From Ichthyobacterium seriolicida (GTDB lineage: Bacteria; Bacteroidota; Bacteroidia; Flavobacteriales; Ichthyobacteriaceae), in NCBI RefSeq assembly GCF_002369955.1, contig NZ_AP014564.1, positions 556,893 to 620,892 of the forward strand: a DNA stretch of 64,000 nucleotides, in the 5' to 3' direction. The translations under genes were made by a program, and so were the position numbers. The notes beneath the pieces are model-generated. The model was not told where the DNA came from. It did no database searches and worked only from the letters and a program-made list of their open reading frames with translations. This document shows positions 1 to 7,968 of this stretch, piece by piece (positions within the stretch are counted from its first letter, which is position 1; every line of letters begins with the position of its first letter).

Positions 1-1223
1 CTGTGTCTACTAGTTTTATATTTACAGAGTTATTTGATATCCCAACGATCTCTTTTGGTAAACTTAGATTTAATTTTGCTCAGGTAGGAGCACCAGCTCC
101 ATATGATGTTCTCATAGATAGATATAAGCCTTTAGATAATAACGGAGGTATAGTATCTACTCTTAGTTCTAGAAAAATGAATCCAGATTTAAAGTCTGAA
201 AAAACTACTTCTTACGAGCTTGGACTAAATTTAAAGTTTTTAGAAAACAAATTAGGTTTAGACATAGCTGCTTATCACAATTTATCTAAAGATCAAATTA
301 CTTATCTCCCAGTGAGTCTTTCAACTGGTTATGCTGATAAAGTTATCAATGGTGGAGAAATATTAAATAAGGGATTAGAAGTCTCTCTAAACACCTATAA
401 TGTGAATATGGGTTCTGTCTCATGGTCTTCTTCTATAAATTGGTCTTTGAATAGAAGTCTTGTAGTTTCTCTGGCAGATGGTGTAGATAAAATTACTCTT
501 GGAAGTTATCAAAGTAATGTAACTGTACGAGCTACTCCAGGTGAGCCTTATGGTCTTATATACGGTTCGGATTATGTCTACGATAAAAACGGTCAAAAGA
601 TAGTACACAGTGAAGGTCCTAATAAAGGCAAATATAAAGTCACTAAAACTGTAAACGAGGTGATAGGTGATCAAAATCCTGATTGGTTATTGGGATGGTC
701 TAATACTTTTTCTTACAAAGGGGTCTCATTGTCTTTTTTGTTTGATTATCAACAAGGAGGGGATATTTACTCTTTAGATATGTGGTATGGAATGGGTACT
801 GGGCTGTATGAAGAGACAGACTTCCTTAATGACAAAGGCAATCCTGTTAGAAATAAGATAGCAGACGGAGGGGGGTATATCAACCCTGGGGTAAATGAAG
901 ATGGCGCAAAAAATGAAACTAGGCTTGAAGTTGTAGACGGGACTTTTGGATATGGCGCTTTGCCTCATAAAGCTTTTGTATATGATGCTTCATATATAAA
1001 GTTAAGAGAGGTTTCCCTGTCGTATAAATTACCTGTAGACAACATTAAATTTTTAAAGGGAGTGACATTAGGTATAGTAGGTTCTAACTTGTGGATATTG
1101 CATAAAAACCTACCTCATGCTGACCCTGAATCTGCCTTAGGTGCTGGTAATGTACAAGGTATTAGTATCGGATCATTGCCTGTGTTTAGGGAATTAGCTT
1201 TCAATGTTAAAATTAATTTTTAA
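1..1223 (+). CDS. SusC/RagA-type TonB-dependent receptor, C-terminal part (cut by window edge)
   Basis: The frame is open from the first bases and codes about 406 residues of the C-terminal half of an outer-membrane beta-barrel. It has alternating aromatic/polar strands, the SusC-type stretch KLREVSLSYKLP, and a last strand ending ELAFNVKINF with a terminal Phe, as expected for BamA-inserted barrels. The N-terminal plug and TonB box lie outside the window. In this family the receptor pairs with a SusD lipoprotein to import oligosaccharides or peptides with TonB energy. The next gene is a SusD homologue starting 55 bp after the stop, so the two form one operon. The substrate cannot be told, since no hydrolase genes accompany the pair inside the window. 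Confidence 0.9.
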   Translation, partial: VSTSFIFTELFDIPTISFGKLRFNFAQVGAPAPYDVLIDRYKPLDNNGGIVSTLSSRKMNPDLKSEKTTSYELGLNLKFLENKLGLDIAAYHNLSKDQITYLPVSLSTGYADKVINGGEILNKGLEVSLNTYNVNMGSVSWSSSINWSLNRSLVVSLADGVDKITLGSYQSNVTVRATPGEPYGLIYGSDYVYDKNGQKIVHSEGPNKGKYKVTKTVNEVIGDQNPDWLLGWSNTFSYKGVSLSFLFDYQQGGDIYSLDMWYGMGTGLYEETDFLNDKGNPVRNKIADGGGYINPGVNEDGAKNETRLEVVDGTFGYGALPHKAFVYDASYIKLREVSLSYKLPVDNIKFLKGVTLGIVGSNLWILHKNLPHADPESALGAGNVQGISIGSLPVFRELAFNVKINF

Positions 1224-1278
1224 GAAAAAAAATATGAAAAGTAAAGCGACTATGTCCTACATAAAATTTATAAATAAT

Positions 1279-2718
1279 ATGAAAAATAAAATAATCCTTT
1301 TTTTAGCACTTTTATTTGTGTTTGGATGTAAACACGATTACATGACAGATATAACAGATATGAATAAAAATGACAAGATTTTAGGCAGAACAACTATTAA
1401 TTCTTTGTATTTACGGGCTCAGAATCGTATTGTGAATAATCTTTTGGATATTAGTGACAATACTAATAATAGCAGATTATGGGTTCAGCACTTACAACAA
1501 ACAACCTATATACAGGAGTCTAATTACAACATGTCTAGGAGAAATGTGCCGCATAATACGTATAAAGATCTTTATATGAGAGGATTAAGTAATTTAAATG
1601 AAGCTAAAAAATTATTAAAAGAGGATAAGGGGATAAAAGAATCCGTGAAAAAAGTAAGAGATGCTATTTTGGATATACATATTGTATTTGCTTATAGCAG
1701 GTTAGTAGAAACTTTTGGGAATATTCCATATAAAGAGGCTTTAGATATAGAGAATCTATCTCCTAAGTACGATGACGCTAAAACAGTTTATAAAGACTTA
1801 ATAAGCAAATTAGATAAGGCTATAAAGGCAATATCCGCTAATCCCCAAGCATGCGGCTTCCCTGATGACAATGTTTATACTACAACATTGGGGTGGAAAA
1901 AATTCGCTGCTTTTCTAATGTTTAGAATGGGGTTGGTTATGGCAGATGTAGATGAAACTTATGCTAAAGACATAGTTGTAAAAGCTAATAATTATGGATT
2001 ATTTGAATCTAGTGCTGATAACGCTTACTATAATTACAAGCCTGTACAACCTAATCAAAATAGGATGTATCTAGCTTTGGTAGCTAGTGGGAGGAATGAC
2101 TACGTAATAGCCAAAACATTTATAGATGTTTTGGAGAGCTTAAACGACCCTAGAATATCTAAGCTATGTACTCCGGTTAGTCCTAACAAGTATTTAGGAG
2201 GGGAGATAGGCAAGGGAAGTGCATATTCTGAATATTCTCATGTTACAGATAGGTTTACAAAAGCTGACGCTAAGGGACGTATCTTTGATTACAGTGAAGT
2301 AAAATTATTATTAGCAGAAGCTGTCCAAAGAGGCTTTTTGGCTGGAGATGCAAAGCAACACTATGATGATGGAGTCACTGCTTCAATAGTGTTTTTTGGA
2401 GGTACTGATGCAGAGGCTACAACTTATTTGGCACAACCTGAAGTAGTTTACGATGCTACAAAATGGAAAGAGAGGATAGGTACTCAAATGTGGATAGCTA
2501 TGTACAATAGAGGTAGTTCCGCTTGGTTGCACTGGAGAAGGTTAGATTATCCTGAGTTAGCACCAGCAGCTGAGCCTTTTGGAGGTATCAGTCAACCGCC
2601 GTATAGATATACTTATCCAGTTTCTGAGCAGAATTTGAATAAAAAATCATACGAACAAGCAAGTAGTGCTATAGGTGGAGATAATTTAGACACCAAGTTA
2701 TTTTGGGATAAATATTAG
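1279..2718 (+). CDS. SusD/RagB-family nutrient-binding outer-membrane lipoprotein
   Basis: This protein of 479 residues is the surface lid partner of the preceding SusC receptor. The frame is open back to 1204, inside the susC end, but the ATG at 1279 is preferred because it starts directly with a lipoprotein signal peptide (MKNKIILFLALLFVFGC, lipid Cys17). The helical TPR-like body carries family hallmarks near the C-terminus, including WLHWRRLDYPEL and PYRYTYPVSEQNLN. That arrangement matches the SusD-like_2 branch better than classical starch-binding SusD. Length is normal for the family. Transcription probably stops at the hairpin at 2793, which belongs to the neighbouring IS element. The ligand is unknown. 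Confidence 0.9.
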   Translation: MKNKIILFLALLFVFGCKHDYMTDITDMNKNDKILGRTTINSLYLRAQNRIVNNLLDISDNTNNSRLWVQHLQQTTYIQESNYNMSRRNVPHNTYKDLYMRGLSNLNEAKKLLKEDKGIKESVKKVRDAILDIHIVFAYSRLVETFGNIPYKEALDIENLSPKYDDAKTVYKDLISKLDKAIKAISANPQACGFPDDNVYTTTLGWKKFAAFLMFRMGLVMADVDETYAKDIVVKANNYGLFESSADNAYYNYKPVQPNQNRMYLALVASGRNDYVIAKTFIDVLESLNDPRISKLCTPVSPNKYLGGEIGKGSAYSEYSHVTDRFTKADAKGRIFDYSEVKLLLAEAVQRGFLAGDAKQHYDDGVTASIVFFGGTDAEATTYLAQPEVVYDATKWKERIGTQMWIAMYNRGSSAWLHWRRLDYPELAPAAEPFGGISQPPYRYTYPVSEQNLNKKSYEQASSAIGGDNLDTKLFWDKY

Positions 2719-2792
2719 GCAGTTCTTACCTTGTTTCAACTGTATTAGAGCTGTTTGTTTTAAATTAATCAGCTTATAATTAGCCAAAGAAG

Positions 2793-2823
2793 CCGTCTCA
2801 TTAATGAAATGAGGCGGTTTTTT
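2793..2823 (+). terminator. Intrinsic terminator in the low-coordinate end of the IS1182-like element
   Basis: A 10-bp stem (2793-2802 with 2808-2817, one G-U pair) closes a 5-nt loop and is followed by six T. It lies 75 bp after the susD stop and just inside the IS terminal inverted repeat, so it stops plus-strand transcripts entering the element. It probably serves as the susD terminator. Confidence 0.75.
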
Positions 2824-2877
2824 AATTTTTGGTATGTAGCGCTATATTTTACTTTCCTTTTAAAAGGAAGTTCTTTT

Positions 2878-4321
2878 TTATGATACCTTTTTTCGAAGAT
2901 TGTGTGCTAAAGCATGTAATCCAAATTCTAATTCTGCTTTTTTCATCCTTTTATGTGTAAATCTCTCGAAATTTCGGCTTGATTTGATATATCCGAAGAC
3001 AGGTCCCACATCTGATGTTCTTTTTTTTACGTCTATTTTGACCTTCATTACTCTTGAGCCTATTACGCATTATATTCTTTTGTCTTTCAAGATGATCGTT
3101 ACGTTCTATCCTTCTATTGTACTTTGATTTATGGCAAAGCCCTCGTAGTGAACATTCTTGACAATTTTGTGCCTCATATACGCTCAAGGTTTGATTGTAA
3201 CCTGATTTTGTTGTATTCTCTCGTTCATAGATTTTCTCTATTCTTTGGCCCACATAGGACATATAGTAATCCCCTTGTTCATTATAATGAAGATTATCTC
3301 TATGAAAGTCAACTTTAGAGATTTTCTTTTGATTAGATTTATAAGTCCGTTGCTCTTTATCAAAAGTGTTATACTTGACATAACCACTTATTTCAACATC
3401 TTCTAGGTATTGGCATTTTTTTTCACTCCCATAACCAGCATCTGCACTAAGGTATTTTGGAAATGATTGATTTTGAACATTATACCCTGGTTTTAATTGA
3501 CCATTGAGTATATGATTTTCTTTCATGCGCATAAAGGTAGCGTCAGGATACGTTTTACTATAACTGTTACGCTATGATATCATTTGTTCTTGTTGCTGAT
3601 ACTTTTCAAGGTTGATTGGGAAATTCTTTTCCATATAGCGTGCCTTGGCTTTGGCTTTACTGCTTGCTTTGGTATTACCTTTGAGTATCTTATTGATTTT
3701 AGTAGCCGTCTTTTCTACTTTCTCTTTATCAATCTTGCTAAAGTCTTGAGGAGTAGGATCTAGATCTTCTTCATCTGCGATACTCTGAGCATACTGCCAC
3801 ATATTTTCCAGTTGCTCGGACATTTTCTCTTTACGAGTCTTAATCGCATTACCCCAAACAAAAGTATAACGTCCAGCCATGGATTCAATTTTAGTCCCAT
3901 CTGTAAAGACTTCCTTGAGTGTTAACAAGGCTTCATCTGCCAATAACAAGACCACTTGTTTGAAAATATCTTTAAAAATGGTCTTGAGTTTTTTACTACG
4001 GAAACGAGCAATGGTATTGTGATCTACTACCTGTTGAGCTGAAAGCCACATATAAATGATGTTTTCACGCATTGCTTTCTCAATTTTTCTTGAAGAATAG
4101 GTGTTATCCATGTAGGCATATACCATTACTTTGAGCATCATCTTAGGATGGTAGCTTGGTTTCCCTTCTTTACTGTACTCAGAAATCAACAAATTGAGGT
4201 TTAGTTGTTCAATCACACCATTGACAACTCGCACAGGATGATCTGCAGGAATCAATTCTTCGATACTAGGCGGAAAAAGCCAATTTTGTCATTGGTTGTA
4301 GTCCCTGAAATTTGTATTCAT
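2878..4321 (-). pseudogene. IS1182-family transposase, broken by two stops and a frameshift
   Basis: Reading on the minus strand from ATG 4321, codon 11 is TGA. The same frame then runs through a DUF772-like DNA-binding N-terminus (PADHPVRVVNGVIEQL, SSRKIEKAMREN, VDHNTIARFRSKKL) to a TAG at 3574-3572. It continues in the same frame with a DDE-type C-terminal region (YLSADAGYGSEKKCQYLE, Cys-rich CQECSLRGLC) until a frameshift near 2960-3000. After the shift the family end AELEFGLHALAHNLRKKVS is readable down to the stop at 2878. All the parts are present, so this is recent inactivation. The alternative of recoding is unlikely because TGA, TAG and a frameshift all occur in one gene. Confidence 0.85.
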
Positions 4322-4384
4322 ACTATTTTGATTATCAATCAGTTAGTGAGATAAACTAACGGGTAAAAAACTACACTTTCAAAC

Positions 4385-4411
4385 AAAAAAACTGCCTCGG
4401 TTTTGAGACAG
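4385..4411 (-). terminator. Inward-facing intrinsic terminator at the transposase-5' end of the IS1182-like element
   Basis: On the minus strand CTGTCTC (4411-4405) pairs with GAGGCAG (4398-4392) around an AAAACC loop, followed by seven T. It sits between the terminal inverted repeat and the transposase start at 4321. It would therefore block read-through from outside into the transposase gene. Confidence 0.65.
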
Positions 4412-4415
4412 CTTC

Positions 4416-4487
4416 TTCTATTAACAAAAAAGTTAAGGAAAAAATATCACGTCTAATCTATTTTAATATGACTGTGAATAATCCGGG
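4416..4487 (-). mobile_element. IS1380-family solo end (relic)
   Basis: On the minus strand this segment reads CCCGGATTATTCACAGTCAT from 4487 and matches the low-coordinate ends of the IS1380 copies at 39236 and 63046 for about 70 bp. It is then cut by the IS1182 border. A TTAA, the usual target of these copies, follows at 4488-4491. Confidence 0.7.
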
Positions 4488-4564
4488 TTAAACCTATTTT
4501 TATTTTTTAGTCTTTAGACAGCAATCTTTTATGAAAAAATAGTTGTTTATTTGCACTTCTTTGA

Positions 4565-4604
4565 GGGGCAAGAGCTAAGAAATTTCTTTAGCTTCCCTTT
4601 TTTA
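4565..4604 (+). promoter_or_regulatory. Hairpin with T-run in the leader of the DUF4369 lipoprotein gene
   Basis: An AGCTAAGAAA / TTTCTTTAGCT stem (4573-4582 with 4583-4593), extended by GGG/CCC and followed by seven T, lies 55 bp upstream of the gene. A weak promoter-like TTTATTTG sits just before it. It could be an attenuator or the terminator of a very short transcript. No protein-coding frame is apparent between 4488 and 4659. Confidence 0.35.
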
Positions 4605-4659
4605 GTTTAAAATAAAACTCAATAATATCATATTAAACAATAAATTAAAGTAACTTGAA

Positions 4660-5484
4660 ATGATAAAAAAAGCATGTGTATTCCTAGTTTTACTGGGGTT
4701 ATTTACAAATTGTTCCAACAACAATAATAGTTTTACTATTAAAGGAGAGGTATTAGGGACATTAGATTCTCTCAGTAGAGATGTTCATTTGCTGGAAATG
4801 AAAAAAAATATAGGTAGCGTTATCCTAGATAGCACGAAGATATCAAGTGATAATAAATTTTCCTTTTCAGGAAAAAAAGTTGAACAAGGACTATTATTTA
4901 TAGAGTTACAAGCTCATAAAGGCAGGTATGCGGCAATTTTTATGGGGGCTGATGATGTATCTGTAGTCATACCTATCGACAGTATAGAAAGAGCAAATGT
5001 AAAAGGTTCTGCTACTGATGAACTGTTTAAAAAATTGGTTGAAAAAGTTGAAAGTATAGAACTATCAAGCAGCAAAGAGTTACAAGACAAATATATGGAG
5101 GCTGTAAATCAAAACGACACTCTATTGGCTATGGAGGTAGAGAAAAAAATGATGGAGAAATACAAAGAGATGGAGAGTCAAATTTCTGAGATATCTGTTT
5201 CTTTTATAAAGGAGAATCCTGATAGTCCAGTTTCAGCTTTTATTTTGAAAACATTGAGGGGCATATCTAATTCCGAGTTGAAAGAATACTACGGTATTTT
5301 AAGTGATGATGTAAAGAAAACCAGTTTTGCTCAAGAAGTAAGAGATAGAATAGAGGAATCTGAATCTCAAGAAGATGAGAAAAACGCTGATAACAAAGAT
5401 GAAGACCACACTAAAAATTCTGATTCTAAAGAAGATAACCACGAAAATCATGAGGACCACGATGGTCATAATCATGACAAATAG
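4660..5484 (+). CDS. Lipoprotein with DUF4369 domain and His/Asp-rich C-terminal tail
   Basis: The 274-residue protein starts with a lipoprotein signal peptide (lipid Cys18 in LFTNC). Residues about 24-125 look like DUF4369, the N-terminal domain found before thioredoxin folds in Bacteroidota TlpA/ResA-like proteins (SFTIKGEVLG, VILDSTKISSDNKFSFSG). Here the middle is helical and there is no CxxC thioredoxin domain. The protein instead ends in about 40 acidic and His-rich residues (ENHEDHDGHNHDK), resembling metal-binding tails. It may be a truncated TlpA relative turned into a metal-binding surface lipoprotein; this is inference. It stands alone and is followed by a strong bidirectional terminator shared with waaA. 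Confidence 0.75.
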   Translation: MIKKACVFLVLLGLFTNCSNNNNSFTIKGEVLGTLDSLSRDVHLLEMKKNIGSVILDSTKISSDNKFSFSGKKVEQGLLFIELQAHKGRYAAIFMGADDVSVVIPIDSIERANVKGSATDELFKKLVEKVESIELSSSKELQDKYMEAVNQNDTLLAMEVEKKMMEKYKEMESQISEISVSFIKENPDSPVSAFILKTLRGISNSELKEYYGILSDDVKKTSFAQEVRDRIEESESQEDEKNADNKDEDHTKNSDSKEDNHENHEDHDGHNHDK

Positions 5485-5511
5485 ATTTTAAGATTCTATC
5501 TAAATTTAGAG

Positions 5512-5564
5512 ATAATCCATATTATTGATTTGTATTTTTATCAATAATGTGGATTATTTTTTTT
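5512..5564 (+). terminator. Intrinsic terminator of the DUF4369 lipoprotein gene, overlapping the waaA 3' end
   Basis: An 18-bp stem (5512-5529 with 5540-5557, one G-U pair) with a 10-nt loop is followed by eight T. The hairpin includes the stop codon and last codons of the convergent waaA, so coding and termination share the same bases. Confidence 0.8.
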
Positions 5565-6763
5565 AGGTCACTCCTGTTATTTTCAACAAATTTTAAGGCT
5601 CTTTGTCCAGCTTCCTTCCTAATATCACCATCGAGTAGTTTTTTTATAATATCTCCCAATGAAGTAACGTTATTTTCTATTGGGAAAGCTGCATTTTCCT
5701 CAACCATTTTTACAGCTTCTAAAAAATTATGGTAGTTTTTCCCTATTATTATAGGAAGTCCAAATGCTGCAGGTTCCATTATATTGTGAAGTTCTCTTTT
5801 TTCTAATCCTCCTCCTATATAGCTGATATCACCGTATTTATATACGGCACTTAGCATGCCTACGTTGTCTAATATTAATACATCATAGAGGGATATATCT
5901 TGTCGGTTTATCTCAGAAAAAAGTACATATTTAGATTTTATATTATTTTTTAATTCTTGAATATTTCTTTTTGTTATCTCATGTGGAGCTATTATGAATT
6001 TCATATTACAATTATCATTATTTATAATATGAGTCAGTAATTTTTCACAAGGCTTTGAGGTACTTCCTGCTATTAATAATATTTTTTCACCTTTAAATTT
6101 TTCAATTTCCCCTATATGGGAAGATTTTCTAGCTATCTCTATAACTCTGTCAAAACGAGTATCTCCAGACACTGTTACACTGTCTATTCCTATAGATTCA
6201 AGCAGCTTTTTTGACCCTTCATCTTGAACAAAAAAATGTGTGAATTTTTTTATCCCTTCTCTCATAAAATTTCCATACCACTTAAAAAACATCTGATTTC
6301 TATTAAAAATAGCCGACACTATAAACGTTGGTATTTTCCTACTGTGTAAAGTATTTATAAAGCAAAACCAGAATTCATATTTTATAAAAATAACCGCCTC
6401 GGGATTGGCTATTTCTAGAAATGTATTGACATTTTTTATAGTGTCTAAAGGGAGGTAACATATATAGTCGGCTTTGGAATAAGACTTATGTACTACATCA
6501 TAACCCGAAGGAGAAAAAAAACTCAACAATATTTTATTATTTCCCTTTTTGAAAAGTTCTATGAGAGGTCTGGCTTGTTCAAATTCACCTAAAGAAGCAC
6601 AGTGAAACCAGATTACATTTTTTTTTCTATAAAAATCTCTACGCATTTTTTTATCCCAATCGATTCTTCCCTCTACAAACTTTTTAATTTTCGGGCTGAA
6701 TAACGATAGAATATTTATTAAAATGCCTGAAGTGTTGACAATTATATTATAGATAAAATACAA
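5522..6763 (-). CDS. waaA: 3-deoxy-D-manno-octulosonic acid (Kdo) transferase
   Basis: The 413-residue GT30 enzyme transfers Kdo from CMP-Kdo to lipid IVA in the inner leaflet of the inner membrane, starting the LPS inner core. The sequence has an N-terminal hydrophobic anchor (residues 1-25), the acceptor-side motif FHCASLGEFEQARPLIE, the SFFSPSGYDV stretch, and in the C-terminal Rossmann half GSTSKPCEKLL, the family APHE and the GGGLEKRELHNIMEP sugar-nucleotide site. Length is typical. It is convergent with the lipoprotein gene and shares its terminator. It reads in the same direction as the doxX-like gene upstream but is separated from it by about 50 bp. The cell therefore makes a Kdo-containing lipid A. 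Confidence 0.93.
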   Translation of the reverse strand: MYFIYNIIVNTSGILINILSLFSPKIKKFVEGRIDWDKKMRRDFYRKKNVIWFHCASLGEFEQARPLIELFKKGNNKILLSFFSPSGYDVVHKSYSKADYICYLPLDTIKNVNTFLEIANPEAVIFIKYEFWFCFINTLHSRKIPTFIVSAIFNRNQMFFKWYGNFMREGIKKFTHFFVQDEGSKKLLESIGIDSVTVSGDTRFDRVIEIARKSSHIGEIEKFKGEKILLIAGSTSKPCEKLLTHIINNDNCNMKFIIAPHEITKRNIQELKNNIKSKYVLFSEINRQDISLYDVLILDNVGMLSAVYKYGDISYIGGGLEKRELHNIMEPAAFGLPIIIGKNYHNFLEAVKMVEENAAFPIENNVTSLGDIIKKLLDGDIRKEAGQRALKFVENNRSDLKKIIHIIDKNTNQ

Positions 6764-6814
6764 AGAGATATGTTTTTTTTAGAAAAAAATGTGTGTGAAT
6801 CTCAGAATCTGGGA

Positions 6815-7924
6815 TTACTGTTTTAAAGTTAAATCATAAGCTTTTTTTATATCTCTCAAACTCCATTTTCCTATTATCACACCTTTATTTAAGAGTATTA
6901 CTCCTGGGTTAGCTCTTATTATTGTCTTTAGAGTAGTGTCATCCATATACAGCTCTAGATTATCTAGAGTATAGCTATTTGAGGCTTTACCCATAGTACT
7001 AATGGGCAATAAAAAGTATATTTCCACACCTTGTTTGATAAAATCATCTCTCCATTTGATTAACTCTTTTTGAGTTTCTCCTTCTATCTCAAAAGGTTCA
7101 TAAGAGGTTATTAATATCAGATTTTCTCTTTGTAGTAATTCAGATGTCAGATCTTTATCTTCCTTAGATAATAGGTAGAAGTTTTTTATAGGCGATTCAT
7201 AACCTTTTTTTATTAGAATCCTCTTTCTATCTACGAATTCGGCGCCTTCTATATTCCAAGGCTCTTGTTCTGTAGAAAACACTTTGTCTTTTCCATCTAC
7301 TCTATAGATCCATTTCATCTCGTAAATATCTGGATCTTCTCGCTCAGATCTATCTATTTCTTTTAAAATATCCGTTCCTATGGAATAAGGCCTGAAGTCT
7401 TTTATGGGCAGAAAAGAGATTATGTATATTCCAATTGCTAAGGCACTTATTAAAGTGAATAACACAATCCCTTCAGATACTTTTTTACTAAAAAGCGCTT
7501 TGCAATATTTTATTCCGAAACATATGATCAGTATGAAGAATAAGAGTATAATATCCTTATAAAAGGATTGCCAAGGTGTTAATTTTATAGCATCTCCAAA
7601 GCATCCACAGTCGGTTACTTTGTTGAAGTACGCAGAATAGAAAGTCAAAAAGGCGAAAAATACGGTCAATCCTAAGAGGTTGTATATGGTAATCTTAGGT
7701 CTAAAACCGATGATTAGCAAAGTGCCCAATAATATCTCGTACACTATTAAAGAGAAGGCTATAGGCAGAGTTTTATCTACTAAAAAAGGAATGTCAAAAA
7801 CGCTTGGACTAAAGTATTCATAGAGTTTAAAAGAGAGGCCTAATGGATCATTGAGTTTTATTATTCCTGAAAAGATGAATACGCCTCCGACAAAAAAACG
7901 AGATAGAGTAACTAGTATTTTCAT
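6815..7924 (-). CDS. DoxX/MauE-family membrane protein with C-terminal extracytoplasmic domain (BT_3928-like)
   Basis: The 369-residue protein has four predicted transmembrane helices in residues 1-165, beginning with the DoxX-like segment TLSRFFVGGVFIFSGIIKLNDPLG. The CGCFGD motif lies in the first periplasmic loop region, followed by a soluble C-terminal part of about 190 residues. Proteins of this arrangement are conserved in Bacteroidota. The CxCFGD motif is shared with MauE-type redox proteins, suggesting a role in thiol or quinone redox chemistry, but no function is established. In many flavobacteria the gene sits with biosynthetic housekeeping genes. Here it lies between pyrC and waaA, with 44 bp to pyrC, so the three probably form an operon. 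Confidence 0.8.
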   Translation of the reverse strand: MKILVTLSRFFVGGVFIFSGIIKLNDPLGLSFKLYEYFSPSVFDIPFLVDKTLPIAFSLIVYEILLGTLLIIGFRPKITIYNLLGLTVFFAFLTFYSAYFNKVTDCGCFGDAIKLTPWQSFYKDIILLFFILIICFGIKYCKALFSKKVSEGIVLFTLISALAIGIYIISFLPIKDFRPYSIGTDILKEIDRSEREDPDIYEMKWIYRVDGKDKVFSTEQEPWNIEGAEFVDRKRILIKKGYESPIKNFYLLSKEDKDLTSELLQRENLILITSYEPFEIEGETQKELIKWRDDFIKQGVEIYFLLPISTMGKASNSYTLDNLELYMDDTTLKTIIRANPGVILLNKGVIIGKWSLRDIKKAYDLTLKQ

Positions 7925-7968
7925 TTTATCATGCCTTTAAGAGTTTTGGAGCTTACTTAAAAGATGAG

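Larger units (their letters stand above)
2789..4415 (-). mobile_element. IS1182-family insertion sequence, degenerate
   Basis: The element is about 1.63 kb, bounded by 12-bp inverted repeats GAAGCCGTCTCA (2789) and, reversed, GAAGCTGTCTCA (ending 4415). Inside is one minus-strand transposase gene with two in-frame stops and a frameshift. Each end also contains a hairpin plus T-run facing inward. Sequences matching both ends occur again at 30609-30778, and the transposase-5' end occurs again at 40895-40954. The right border abuts an IS1380 end at 4416, so it probably inserted in or next to that older element. Family assignment is from the protein (DUF772-like N-terminus). Confidence 0.8.

Noticed and set aside
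2878-4321. Stop-codon recoding (TGA and TAG as sense) suggested by in-frame stops in the IS1182 transposase
   Set aside because: Both stops occur with a frameshift in the same gene, while all housekeeping genes end normally at TAA, TAG and TGA; it is a pseudogene.
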